DNA from: Actinomycetota bacterium
Lineage (GTDB): Bacteria; Actinomycetota; Rubrobacteria; Rubrobacterales; Rubrobacteraceae
NCBI GenBank assembly: GCA_020200675.1
Contig: JAIVIG010000162.1
Location: forward strand, 3,226 to 8,771
DNA: 5,546 bases
Direction: 5' to 3'
Below the pieces are notes generated by a model. The model made no database searches and was not told the DNA's origin. It worked only from the letters and a program-made list of their open reading frames with translations. The number at the start of each line of letters is the position of its first letter. Positions within the stretch are counted from its first letter, which is position 1. A program made the translations under genes and the position numbers. This document shows, piece by piece, positions 1 to 5,546 of the stretch.

Positions 1-261
1 GTGGAGAAGGAGGCGACAATCGTCCCGGAGGCCGGGCTGCACGCCAGGCCCGCCGCACGCTTTGTCAAGGAGGCCAAGAGCTACTCCTCAAACATAGTGG
101 TCATGAAGGACGGCGCCGAGGCCAACGCCAAGAGCTCCTTGCGCCTCATGACGCTCGGGGCCAAGCACGGCGAGCGGGTGGTGGTGCGCGCGGAGGGTGA
201 AGACGAGGAGGCCGCCGTGGAGGCGCTGATCGCCATTCTCTCCGAAGAAGAGGAGGAGTGA
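1..261 (+). CDS. ptsH: HPr, phosphocarrier protein of the phosphotransferase system
   Basis: HPr is a small cytoplasmic protein that accepts phosphate from enzyme I on a histidine and passes it to an EIIA-type domain. The 86-residue length is typical of the family. The active-site motif GLHARPAARFV lies at residues 12-22, with His14 as the phosphorylated residue and Arg16 next to it. Ser45 in AKSSLRLMTLG sits 31 residues after the histidine, the same spacing as His15 to Ser46 in Bacillus HPr, so it is the positional equivalent of the HPr-kinase site. Whether it is used is unknown; HPr kinase is mainly a low-GC Gram-positive feature. The protein ends in a run of five glutamates. The start is GTG at the first base of the window, so no ribosome binding site can be seen and an upstream start or a fusion to a preceding domain (for example DhaM) cannot be excluded. 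The His position being one short of usual fits this start. It is coupled to ptsI three bases downstream. Confidence 0.93.
   Translation: MEKEATIVPEAGLHARPAARFVKEAKSYSSNIVVMKDGAEANAKSSLRLMTLGAKHGERVVVRAEGEDEEAAVEALIAILSEEEEE
251..256 (+). promoter_or_regulatory. Shine-Dalgarno of ptsI, inside the ptsH coding end
   Basis: AGGAGG lies 8 bases before the ATG at 265. The same bases are read as glutamate codons in the acidic tail of HPr, and the ptsH stop TGA (259-261) falls between this site and the ptsI start. The arrangement favours translational coupling of ptsI to ptsH and supports the ATG at 265 as the true start. Confidence 0.8.
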
Positions 262-264
262 ACT

Positions 265-1896
265 ATGTTGAGCACGCGCCTGACGGGTGTCGCGGCCTCT
301 GAAGGGGTCGCCGTCGGATCAGCTTTCGTACACGTCACGCACGATCTTGAGCCCGAGCGTGAGAAGATCTCAGAGTCCGAAGTCGAGGAGGAGCTGGGGC
401 GTTTCCGGAACGCCGTAGAGACCGTTGTGAAGAAGCTCTCGGCGACGGCGGAGGAGATGCGCGAGGGTGGCAGCGAGAAGGAGGCCGGGATCTTCGAGGC
501 CCACGTCGAGATGGCCGAGGACCCCGAATTCCAGGAGGGCGTCGAGGAGCGGGTGCGAGATCTGGAGAGCCCGGAGGCCGCCGTGATCTCCGTGGGCGAA
601 GAATTCGCCGCCCTCTTCGCCGCGATGGACGACGAGTACATGGCCGCCCGCGCCGACGACGTGCGCGACGTAGCCTCCCAGATCGCCACCGAGCTGATGG
701 GTGGTGGAGCCGTGGGCCTCGAATCCCTCGCAGAGCCATCCGTCATCCTGGCGCTCAACCTCGCACCTTCGGACACGGCCCGCATCCCCAAAGGCATGGC
801 TTTGGGCTTCGTCATCGCCGAGGGCTCTAAGACCTCCCACGTCTCGATCATGGCCCGCTCCTTCGGCATCCCGGCCGTCGTCGGGGTCGGGGCGGCGCAG
901 TTAGAAGACACCCTCGGGGCCAAAGTCGTCGCCCTCGACGGCACGGAGGGATATGCCGTCGCCGACCCGGACGAGAACGTGCTCTCAGACTTCGAACAAA
1001 AGCAAAAGGACGTCGCCGCCGAAGCGGCCCTGCTCGAGGAATACAAACACGCCGAAGCCCACACCAAAGACGGCAAGCGCATCGAAGTCGGCGCCAACAT
1101 CGGCTCGGCCGAAGAAGCCGAAGGCGCGATCTCCTGGGGAGCAGAAGGCGTAGGGCTCTTCCGCACGGAGTTCCTGTTCATGAAAAGGACCGACCTGCCC
1201 ACAGAAGAAGAGCAATACCAAGCCTACCGCGAGGTCGCCGAGCAGTTCGGAGAGAAGCCCGTCATCATCCGCACGATAGACGTAGGCGGGGACAAGGACC
1301 TGCCCGGCGTGGACCAGCCCGACGAGGAGAACCCGTTCCTCGGGTGGCGTGGCATCAGGATGTGCCTCGACGTACCCGAGCTATTCAAACCCCAGCTAAG
1401 GGCCATCCTACGCGCCGCCCCCTACGGCAAGCTACGGATCATGTTCCCCATGGTCGTGGACAACGTAGAGCTGCGCGCCGCCAAAGAAATCCTAGACGAG
1501 TGCCGCCAAGAGCTAAAGAACGAGGGGACAGAGTACGGCGAGGTCGAGGTAGGGGTGATGGTCGAGACGCCCGCGGCGGCGATAAGGGCTGGGGACATAG
1601 CGCCTGAAGTCTCGTTCTTCTCCGTAGGGACCAACGACCTCGTGCAGTACACGCTGGCCGCCGACAGGGGCAACGAGCGCCTGACTCGCTTGCAGAGCGC
1701 GGACCACCCTGCGGTTTTGGATCTCATAGGGAAGACGTGCGAGGCGGCGCGAGAGGCGGGGATCTGGGTAGGGGTGTGCGGAGAGTCGGCAGGGGAGCCA
1801 GATATGATCCCCAAACTCGTCGAGCTTGGCGTCACCGAGCTGAGCATGAGCGCCCCATCCATCCCGAGGGCGAAGAAGATCATCTCCGAGTTGTAG
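265..1896 (+). CDS. ptsI: Phosphoenolpyruvate-protein phosphotransferase (PTS enzyme I)
   Basis: Enzyme I takes phosphate from PEP onto its own histidine, releases pyruvate, and phosphorylates HPr, here encoded just upstream. Visible parts in order: an N-terminal helical HPr-binding region (about 30-145); the swivelling phosphohistidine domain with GSKTSHVSIMAR at 187-198, His192 being the active site (E. coli His189); a charged helical linker (about 240-265); and the PEP-binding barrel. In the barrel I see GLFRTEFLF (Arg300), IIRTIDVGGDK (Arg336), MVET (Glu434, a Mg ligand), FFSVGTNDLVQYT (Asn457, Asp458) and GVCGES (Cys505), all matching the catalytic set of E. coli enzyme I. Two oddities: the usual GG before the TSH motif is GS, and the protein is 543 residues against about 570-575 in E. 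coli and Bacillus, the loss being at the C-terminal end after IPRAKKIISEL. All catalytic residues are present, so it should be active. Glu and Lys codon choice changes within the gene (see findings). Confidence 0.96.
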   Translation: MLSTRLTGVAASEGVAVGSAFVHVTHDLEPEREKISESEVEEELGRFRNAVETVVKKLSATAEEMREGGSEKEAGIFEAHVEMAEDPEFQEGVEERVRDLESPEAAVISVGEEFAALFAAMDDEYMAARADDVRDVASQIATELMGGGAVGLESLAEPSVILALNLAPSDTARIPKGMALGFVIAEGSKTSHVSIMARSFGIPAVVGVGAAQLEDTLGAKVVALDGTEGYAVADPDENVLSDFEQKQKDVAAEAALLEEYKHAEAHTKDGKRIEVGANIGSAEEAEGAISWGAEGVGLFRTEFLFMKRTDLPTEEEQYQAYREVAEQFGEKPVIIRTIDVGGDKDLPGVDQPDEENPFLGWRGIRMCLDVPELFKPQLRAILRAAPYGKLRIMFPMVVDNVELRAAKEILDECRQELKNEGTEYGEVEVGVMVETPAAAIRAGDIAPEVSFFSVGTNDLVQYTLAADRGNERLTRLQSADHPAVLDLIGKTCEAAREAGIWVGVCGESAGEPDMIPKLVELGVTELSMSAPSIPRAKKIISEL

Positions 1897-1966
1897 GGTT
1901 TTGCGCGCCTGTCGCGGCGGTGGGGCTTTGCGGCGGGCACGAAGGAAGCGGACATAGGAGGAGAGC
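1897..1966 (+). other. ptsI-ppdK intergenic gap
   Basis: This 70-base gap holds the ppdK ribosome binding site at its end. I see no stem followed by a T-run, so no intrinsic terminator, and no convincing -35/-10 pair. The simplest reading is that ppdK is co-transcribed with ptsH-ptsI. None of the frames through the gap encodes the helical C-terminal tail that enzyme I lacks. Confidence 0.5.
1956..1961 (+). promoter_or_regulatory. Shine-Dalgarno of ppdK
   Basis: A perfect AGGAGG ends 5 bases before the ATG at 1967. It decides in favour of that start rather than the in-frame ATG at 1994 (codon 10), which has no comparable site upstream. Confidence 0.8.
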
Positions 1967-4567
1967 ATGAAGGCGCCGGAAGAAGATCGCCGAATGAGCG
2001 GCGAGGCCGCGGAAGCGAGGATCGGGAGGAAGGGCTCGGGGCTCATTCGAATGCACGGTCTCGGCCTTCCGGTACCGGAGGGCTTCGTCATCACGACAGA
2101 GGCCTGCGTCTCCTACATAAAGACCGGGGAGATGCCCGAGGGACTCCTGGAGGAGGTGAAGGAGAACCTCGAGCGTGTGGAGGAGGCTACTGGCCGAGGG
2201 TTCGGGGATCCGGAGAACCCGCTGCTGGTCTCCGTAAGGAGCGGCGCGCCGGTCTCCATGCCGGGGATGATGGACACCGTCCTTAATCTCGGCCTGAACG
2301 ACGCTACCGTCCGTGGCCTGGCGGAGAGCACGAGAGACGAACGCTTCGCTCGGGACGCCCACCGGCGCTTCATACAGGCGTTCGGCGAGATCGTGTTGAA
2401 GGCGCCGGGGCATCTCTTCGAGGACGCTATCGCGGAGATGAAGGGCGAGCGGGGCGTCGAGGCGGACACGGAGCTTACGGCCGATGACCTCGAAGAACTC
2501 GTTGGCCGGTTCAAGGAAATCGTCGTCCGCGAGGCCGGGGTGGGGGTCCCGGAGGACCCTTACGGTCAGTTGGAGCTGGCGATAGGAGCGGTCTTCGACT
2601 CGTGGCTCGGGGAGCGGGCCGTAGCGTACCGCAGGGAGTACGGCATCCCGGATACTTTAGGGACGGCCGTCACCGTACAGCAGATGGTCTTCGGGAACAT
2701 GGGCGAGACCTCGGCGACCGGGGTAGCGTTCACCCGCAACCCGGCGACGGGGGATCAGGGCCTCTTCGGCGAGTTCCTGTTGAACGCCCAGGGTGAGGAC
2801 GTGGTCGCGGGCATCCGCACGCCCCGCCCGCTCTCGGAGATGGAAACCGTATTGCCGAGAGCCTACCGGCAGTTTTTGGAGACGGCGGAGCGGCTGGAGC
2901 GCGAGTACGGGGACATGCAGGACATGGAGTTCACCATCGAGCGCGACCGGCTGTACATGCTCCAGACCAGGAGCGGCAAGCGCACCGGGGCTGCTGCCCT
3001 CAGGATAGCGCGCGAAATGGCCGAAGAGGGGCTCATCTCCCAGGCTGAGGCCCTCCTGCGCGTCGAGCCCGCCTCGCTCGACCAGCTACTTCACCCGCGC
3101 ATAGATCCCACAGCAGACCTCGACGTCCTCGCGCGTGGTCTCCCGGCCTCGCCGGGTGCAGCCACGGGGAAGATAGTCCTCGCGGCCGGGGAGGCGAAAG
3201 AGCGGGCGGCGGACGGCGAAGCGGTGCTGCTGGTGCGCCGCGAGACCAATCCGGACGACGTGGAGGGCATGATCTCCGCCACAGGCGTGCTAACCGCCCT
3301 GGGCGGTATGACGAGCCACGCGGCGGTCGTCGCCCGCGGGATGGGGAAATCCGCCGTGACCGGCTGCAACGCTCTCAAGATCGATCGCACAAATGGCGTG
3401 GTCCGCCTGGGCGGCGAGATCTTCGAGGCCGGCGACGTCCTCACCATAGACGGGGCAACCGGCCGCGTCATCCGGGGCGAGGCGCCGCTGGTCTCGCCCG
3501 AGCCGAGCGAGGACTTCGAGACCGTGCTCCGGTGGGCCGACGAGACGCGCGTCCTCGGCGTGAGGGCCAACGCCGACACGCCGGAGGACGCGCGGCGGGC
3601 CAGGGAGCTAGGCGCCGAGGGCATCGGGCTGTGCCGAACGGAGCACATGTTCATGCAAGGCGAGCGGCTCAAGATCATGCGCGAGATGATCCTCTCCGAA
3701 GGTGATGAGGCACTCGTCGAAGCCCTTACCAAGCTCGAACCCATGCAGTGCGAGGACTTCGAGGGAATCTTCCGGGCCATGGACGGGCTGCCCGTCACCG
3801 TGCGCCTCCTGGACCCGCCGTTGCACGAATTTCTCCCCGACTCGAAGGACCTTGCGAAGGAGATCGCCGAGCGAGAGGAGCGTGGAGAGGGCGCCGAAGA
3901 GCAACGGCGGCAGCTCCGGGTCGCGGAGAGCCTCGAAGAGAGGAACCCGATGCTTGGGCTGCGGGGATGCAGGCTCGGCCTCCTCAAGCCCGAGGTCTAC
4001 TTGATGCAGGCGCGGGCCATAGCGAAGGCCGTTAGGACCGTTCGGGAGGGAGGGGGAGACCCGGTGGTCGAGATAATGATCCCGCTCGTCGGGTTCTCAT
4101 CCGAGTTGGAGAGGATGCGTACCCTGATCCTGGCGGAGCTCGCCGAAGAGAGCCTGCCCATCGGGACCATGATCGAGCTGCCTCGGGCGTGCGCGGTGGC
4201 GGGCGAGATAGCCGACCACGCCGACTTCTTCTCCTTCGGCACCAACGACCTGACCCAGATGGTGTGCGGCATAAGCCGCGACGATGCGGAGGAGAAGTTC
4301 CTGGCAGAGTACCTGAGAAGCGGTCTATTACTGGAGAACCCCTTCGAGACCCTCGACCAGAGCGGCGTGGGCGAGCTGGTCAAGATGGCCCGCGAGCGTG
4401 GCCGGGAGACGAACCCGCGCCTGAAGCTCGGCGTCTGCGGGGAGCACGGCGGCGACCCCAAGAGCGTCGCCTTCTTCCACGAGACGGGCCTCGATTACGT
4501 CTCCTGCTCGCCCTTCCGTGTACCCGGCGCGCGCCTCGCTGCTGCCCAAGCCGTCCTCAAGGAGTGA
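1967..4567 (+). CDS. ppdK: Pyruvate, phosphate dikinase
   Basis: PPDK interconverts pyruvate + ATP + Pi with PEP + AMP + PPi in the cytoplasm. At 866 residues it is close to the usual 870-890. The N-terminal ATP-grasp part (about 1-340) has Lys22, SVRSGAPVSMPGMMDT (Arg91), TGVAFTRNPATG (251-262), NAQGEDVVAG, and Glu321 and Gln333 in DMEFTIE and LYMLQTR. The phosphohistidine domain (about 385-505) carries GGMTSHAAVVARGMGK with catalytic His451; Thr449 is the position targeted by the PPDK regulatory protein in plants and some bacteria. The C-terminal PEP/pyruvate barrel has GLCRTEHMF (Arg557), TVRLLDPPLHEFLP (Arg613), NPMLGLRGCRLG, GTMIELPRA (Glu737), FFSFGTNDLTQM (Asn760, Asp761) and GVCGEHGGDP (Cys824). 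This distinguishes it from PEP synthase, which lacks the PLHEFLP arrangement. The first 18 residues do not resemble the usual aromatic N-terminal strand, and GGKG is GRKG (20-23). Its place after ptsHI suggests it supplies or recovers PEP for the PTS. The ATG at 1967 is chosen for its Shine-Dalgarno. Confidence 0.97.
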   Translation: MKAPEEDRRMSGEAAEARIGRKGSGLIRMHGLGLPVPEGFVITTEACVSYIKTGEMPEGLLEEVKENLERVEEATGRGFGDPENPLLVSVRSGAPVSMPGMMDTVLNLGLNDATVRGLAESTRDERFARDAHRRFIQAFGEIVLKAPGHLFEDAIAEMKGERGVEADTELTADDLEELVGRFKEIVVREAGVGVPEDPYGQLELAIGAVFDSWLGERAVAYRREYGIPDTLGTAVTVQQMVFGNMGETSATGVAFTRNPATGDQGLFGEFLLNAQGEDVVAGIRTPRPLSEMETVLPRAYRQFLETAERLEREYGDMQDMEFTIERDRLYMLQTRSGKRTGAAALRIAREMAEEGLISQAEALLRVEPASLDQLLHPRIDPTADLDVLARGLPASPGAATGKIVLAAGEAKERAADGEAVLLVRRETNPDDVEGMISATGVLTALGGMTSHAAVVARGMGKSAVTGCNALKIDRTNGVVRLGGEIFEAGDVLTIDGATGRVIRGEAPLVSPEPSEDFETVLRWADETRVLGVRANADTPEDARRARELGAEGIGLCRTEHMFMQGERLKIMREMILSEGDEALVEALTKLEPMQCEDFEGIFRAMDGLPVTVRLLDPPLHEFLPDSKDLAKEIAEREERGEGAEEQRRQLRVAESLEERNPMLGLRGCRLGLLKPEVYLMQARAIAKAVRTVREGGGDPVVEIMIPLVGFSSELERMRTLILAELAEESLPIGTMIELPRACAVAGEIADHADFFSFGTNDLTQMVCGISRDDAEEKFLAEYLRSGLLLENPFETLDQSGVGELVKMARERGRETNPRLKLGVCGEHGGDPKSVAFFHETGLDYVSCSPFRVPGARLAAAQAVLKE

Positions 4568-4603
4568 TCTCCTTGCACCGAGAGAGGGAGGCGATGCCGT
4601 ATT
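4568..4603 (+). other. Short junction between ppdK and the MarR remnant
   Basis: These 36 bases link the intact ppdK stop to the point where MarR-like sequence begins. They contain a purine-rich GAGGGAGG (4584-4591) two bases before an ATG at 4594. The reading frame from that ATG gives a 50-residue peptide out of frame with the MarR remnant and with no recognisable character. It may be the leftover start region of a deleted gene. No terminator hairpin for the pts-ppdK unit is evident. Confidence 0.35.
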
Positions 4604-4918
4604 CGGTCGACCATCCTCACCACCTCGGCAAATGCCCTCGGCGCTCGAGTACACGATTGGATGCCGGTGAGCCTCTGCCCCGACCGGCGCGTGATGCGCG
4701 TGTCGCTCATCGACAAGGGCCGCGCTATGCGCGAGCCTCTCGATGAGATGTGGTCCGCACTCGAGCAAGCATCCGTGGGCGACCTCGACGCCGGCACCGT
4801 AGAGCAGTTCATCGCCACGAGCGCGGTGATCCGACGAGCGATCGTCGACCGTGACTCACCCACCTCCACCCACATCCAACCAGTAGTCACTGACGGGGGC
4901 GGGCAGACCCATAACTAG
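4604..4918 (+). pseudogene. C-terminal remnant of a MarR-family transcriptional regulator
   Basis: The frame from 4568 to the TAG at 4916-4918 is open. From about 4604 it reads like the second half of a MarR-type winged-helix repressor: a recognition-helix-like RSTILTTSANALGAR, then the wing region PDRRVMRVSLIDKGRAMREPL, then an amphipathic C-terminal dimerisation helix (EMWSALEQASVGDL, EQFIATSAVIRRAIVDR). The DRR-x-x-x-VSL-x-x-KGRA pattern is characteristic of the family. MarR proteins are about 140-160 residues, so the N-terminal dimerisation and first DNA-binding helices are absent; the ppdK stop lies just upstream. The first in-frame ATG (4661) lies after the recognition helix and has no ribosome binding site, so an 85-residue product from there would not be a working repressor. 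The spacing between the helix and DRR also looks slightly off. It ends 17 bases before the MDR oxidoreductase start, a pairing common for MarR regulators and their target enzymes. Family recognition is by eye from a short stretch. Confidence 0.62.
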
Positions 4919-4923
4919 AAAGA

Positions 4924-4928
4924 AGAGG
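4924..4928 (+). promoter_or_regulatory. Shine-Dalgarno of the MDR oxidoreductase gene
   Basis: AGAGG, within a purine-rich run that starts after the MarR stop codon, lies 7 bases before the ATG at 4936 and supports that start. A possible -10-like CATAAC at 4910-4915 has no well-spaced -35 partner, so I do not call a promoter. Confidence 0.6.
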
Positions 4929-4935
4929 TACAGAT

Positions 4936-5546
4936 ATGAAGGCAGTAGTTATCGACGAGTTCGGCGGTCCCGAGGTGCTCCACGTGGTCGACAGGGAACT
5001 GCCGGAACCGGGCACGGGGCAGGTACGGGTGCGGGTGCGGGCGGCCGGCGTGAACCCGGTCGACAGCAAGATCCGGTCCGGGGCGGCCCAGCAGATGTTC
5101 CCCACGCAGCTTCCCGCGGTGCTGGGCATCGAGATCGCCGGCACGGTCGACGGGGTGGGGCCGGGAGTCGACGGGCTCGCCGTCGGCGACGACGTGCTGG
5201 GCTTCGCGGACGGCGGGGGGTACGCCGAGTACGCGCTGGCCACCACCGTGGCGCCGAAGCCGGCCCAGCTGGAGTGGGCCGCCGCTGCGGCACTGCCGGT
5301 CGCGGCCGAGACGGCGCTACGCGTGCTCAACCTGCTCGAGGTAACGCAGGGCGACACCGTGCTGATCCACGGCGCGGCGGGCGGGGTGGGCACCGTCGCG
5401 GTGCAGGTCGCCGTGGCCCGCGGCGCCACCGTCATCGGCACGGCCAGCGAGCCGAACCACGACTACCTGCGCGAGCTCGGTGCGACGCCCGTGCTGTACG
5501 GCGACGGCCTGGTTGACCGGGTCCGTGAGGTTGCCCCGGACGGGAT
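4936..5546 (+). CDS. NADP-dependent quinone-oxidoreductase-like MDR enzyme (3' end outside window)
   Basis: The first 203 codons of a medium-chain dehydrogenase/reductase of the quinone oxidoreductase (zeta-crystallin-like) branch; the full protein would be about 300-330 residues. The N-terminal GroES-like fold shows the typical opening MKAVVIDEFGGPEVL, then AAGVNPVDSKIRSG (36-49), LPAVLGIEIAGTVDGVG (59-75), VGDDVLGF (83-90) and GGYAEYAL (94-101). The Rossmann nucleotide-binding fold follows, with GDTVLIHGAAGGVGTVAVQ at 139-157, which fits the quinone oxidoreductase signature apart from its last position. The catalytic and structural zinc ligands of alcohol dehydrogenases are absent, so a zinc-independent NAD(P)H-dependent reduction of quinones or enones is expected; the substrate cannot be told. 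The MarR remnant immediately upstream may once have repressed it. Codon use differs from the pts-ppdK genes: all six Ile codons are ATC, and arginines are mostly CGG/CGC with a single AGG, as in Streptomyces-like genomes. The gene is open at the window end with no frameshift seen. Confidence 0.9.
   Translation, partial: MKAVVIDEFGGPEVLHVVDRELPEPGTGQVRVRVRAAGVNPVDSKIRSGAAQQMFPTQLPAVLGIEIAGTVDGVGPGVDGLAVGDDVLGFADGGGYAEYALATTVAPKPAQLEWAAAAALPVAAETALRVLNLLEVTQGDTVLIHGAAGGVGTVAVQVAVARGATVIGTASEPNHDYLRELGATPVLYGDGLVDRVREVAPDG

Noticed and set aside
81..1202. A long open frame of 373 codons on the minus strand opposite ptsH and ptsI
   Set aside because: It is Ser/Ala/Arg-rich with no recognisable domain and lies opposite two strongly supported genes; such antisense frames are expected where GC-rich third positions suppress stops.
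1897..1950. Possible terminator or repeat in the G-rich ptsI-ppdK gap (two similar GGG-x-TTTTGCG / GGGGCTTTGCGG stretches)
   Set aside because: No self-complementary stem followed by a T-run can be drawn, and the similarity of the two stretches is short and imperfect.
3091..3987. A 298-codon minus-strand open frame opposite ppdK
   Set aside because: Composition is Ser/Arg/Pro-rich and featureless, and the region encodes essential PPDK motifs on the + strand. Treated as a shadow.
4594..4746. Small + strand frame (50 codons) starting at an ATG preceded by GAGGGAGG
   Set aside because: The spacing to the ATG is only 2 bases, the peptide is Arg/Pro-rich without recognisable character, and it overlaps the MarR-like frame, which fits a real family better.
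4495..4890. Minus-strand frame of 131 codons across the ppdK end and MarR remnant
   Set aside because: It has no recognisable motifs, and the + strand over the same bases gives the conserved PPDK C-terminus and MarR-like sequence.
4890..4915. Possible promoter for the MDR gene (CTGACG at 4890-4895 and CATAAC at 4910-4915)
   Set aside because: Spacing is only 14 bases and each box matches four of six positions; this is expected by chance.
5020..5042. Short GTGCGG tandem-like run in the MDR gene
   Set aside because: It simply encodes an alternating Val-Arg beta strand (VRVRVRAAGVNP), conserved in the family, so it is not a repeat element.

Overview
The window is high-GC DNA whose first 4.6 kb read as a vertically coherent bacterial operon. 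The proteins are most like those of high-GC Gram-positive bacteria. Frequent AGG, ATA and CTC codons in an otherwise GC-rich background make a Rubrobacter-type actinobacterium a plausible host. That placement is an inference from codon style, not a proven assignment.

Layout, all on the + strand: (1) 1-261, HPr, the small phosphocarrier of the PEP:sugar phosphotransferase system (ptsH). (2) 265-1896, enzyme I (ptsI), three bases after ptsH, with its Shine-Dalgarno formed by the codons of the HPr poly-Glu tail. (3) 1967-4567, pyruvate, phosphate dikinase (ppdK), after a 70-base gap and with a perfect AGGAGG. (4) 4568-4918, a stretch with no intact gene; it holds the C-terminal part of a MarR-family regulator with no N-terminal half and no credible start. 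(5) 4936 to the window end, the first 203 codons of a zinc-free quinone-oxidoreductase-like MDR enzyme, cut by the window edge.

The first three genes form a phosphoenolpyruvate/pyruvate unit. Enzyme I takes phosphate from PEP and leaves pyruvate, HPr carries the phosphate on, and PPDK interconverts pyruvate and PEP, so it could restore the PEP that the PTS consumes. Enzyme I and PPDK are themselves homologous in their phosphohistidine and PEP-binding barrel domains. No sugar permease (EII) or DhaKLM component is visible; the upstream region is outside the window.

The MarR remnant and MDR gene look like a separate, probably acquired module. The MDR gene has a different codon style (all Ile codons ATC, CGG/CGC arginines) from the PTS/PPDK genes. 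The points most worth a second look are the junction after ppdK, the enzyme I that stops about 35 residues short of the E. coli protein, the divergent PPDK N-terminus, and the change in codon style inside ptsI. I see no RNA gene, CRISPR array, insertion sequence or convincing terminator. I did not find an obviously new biological system here.
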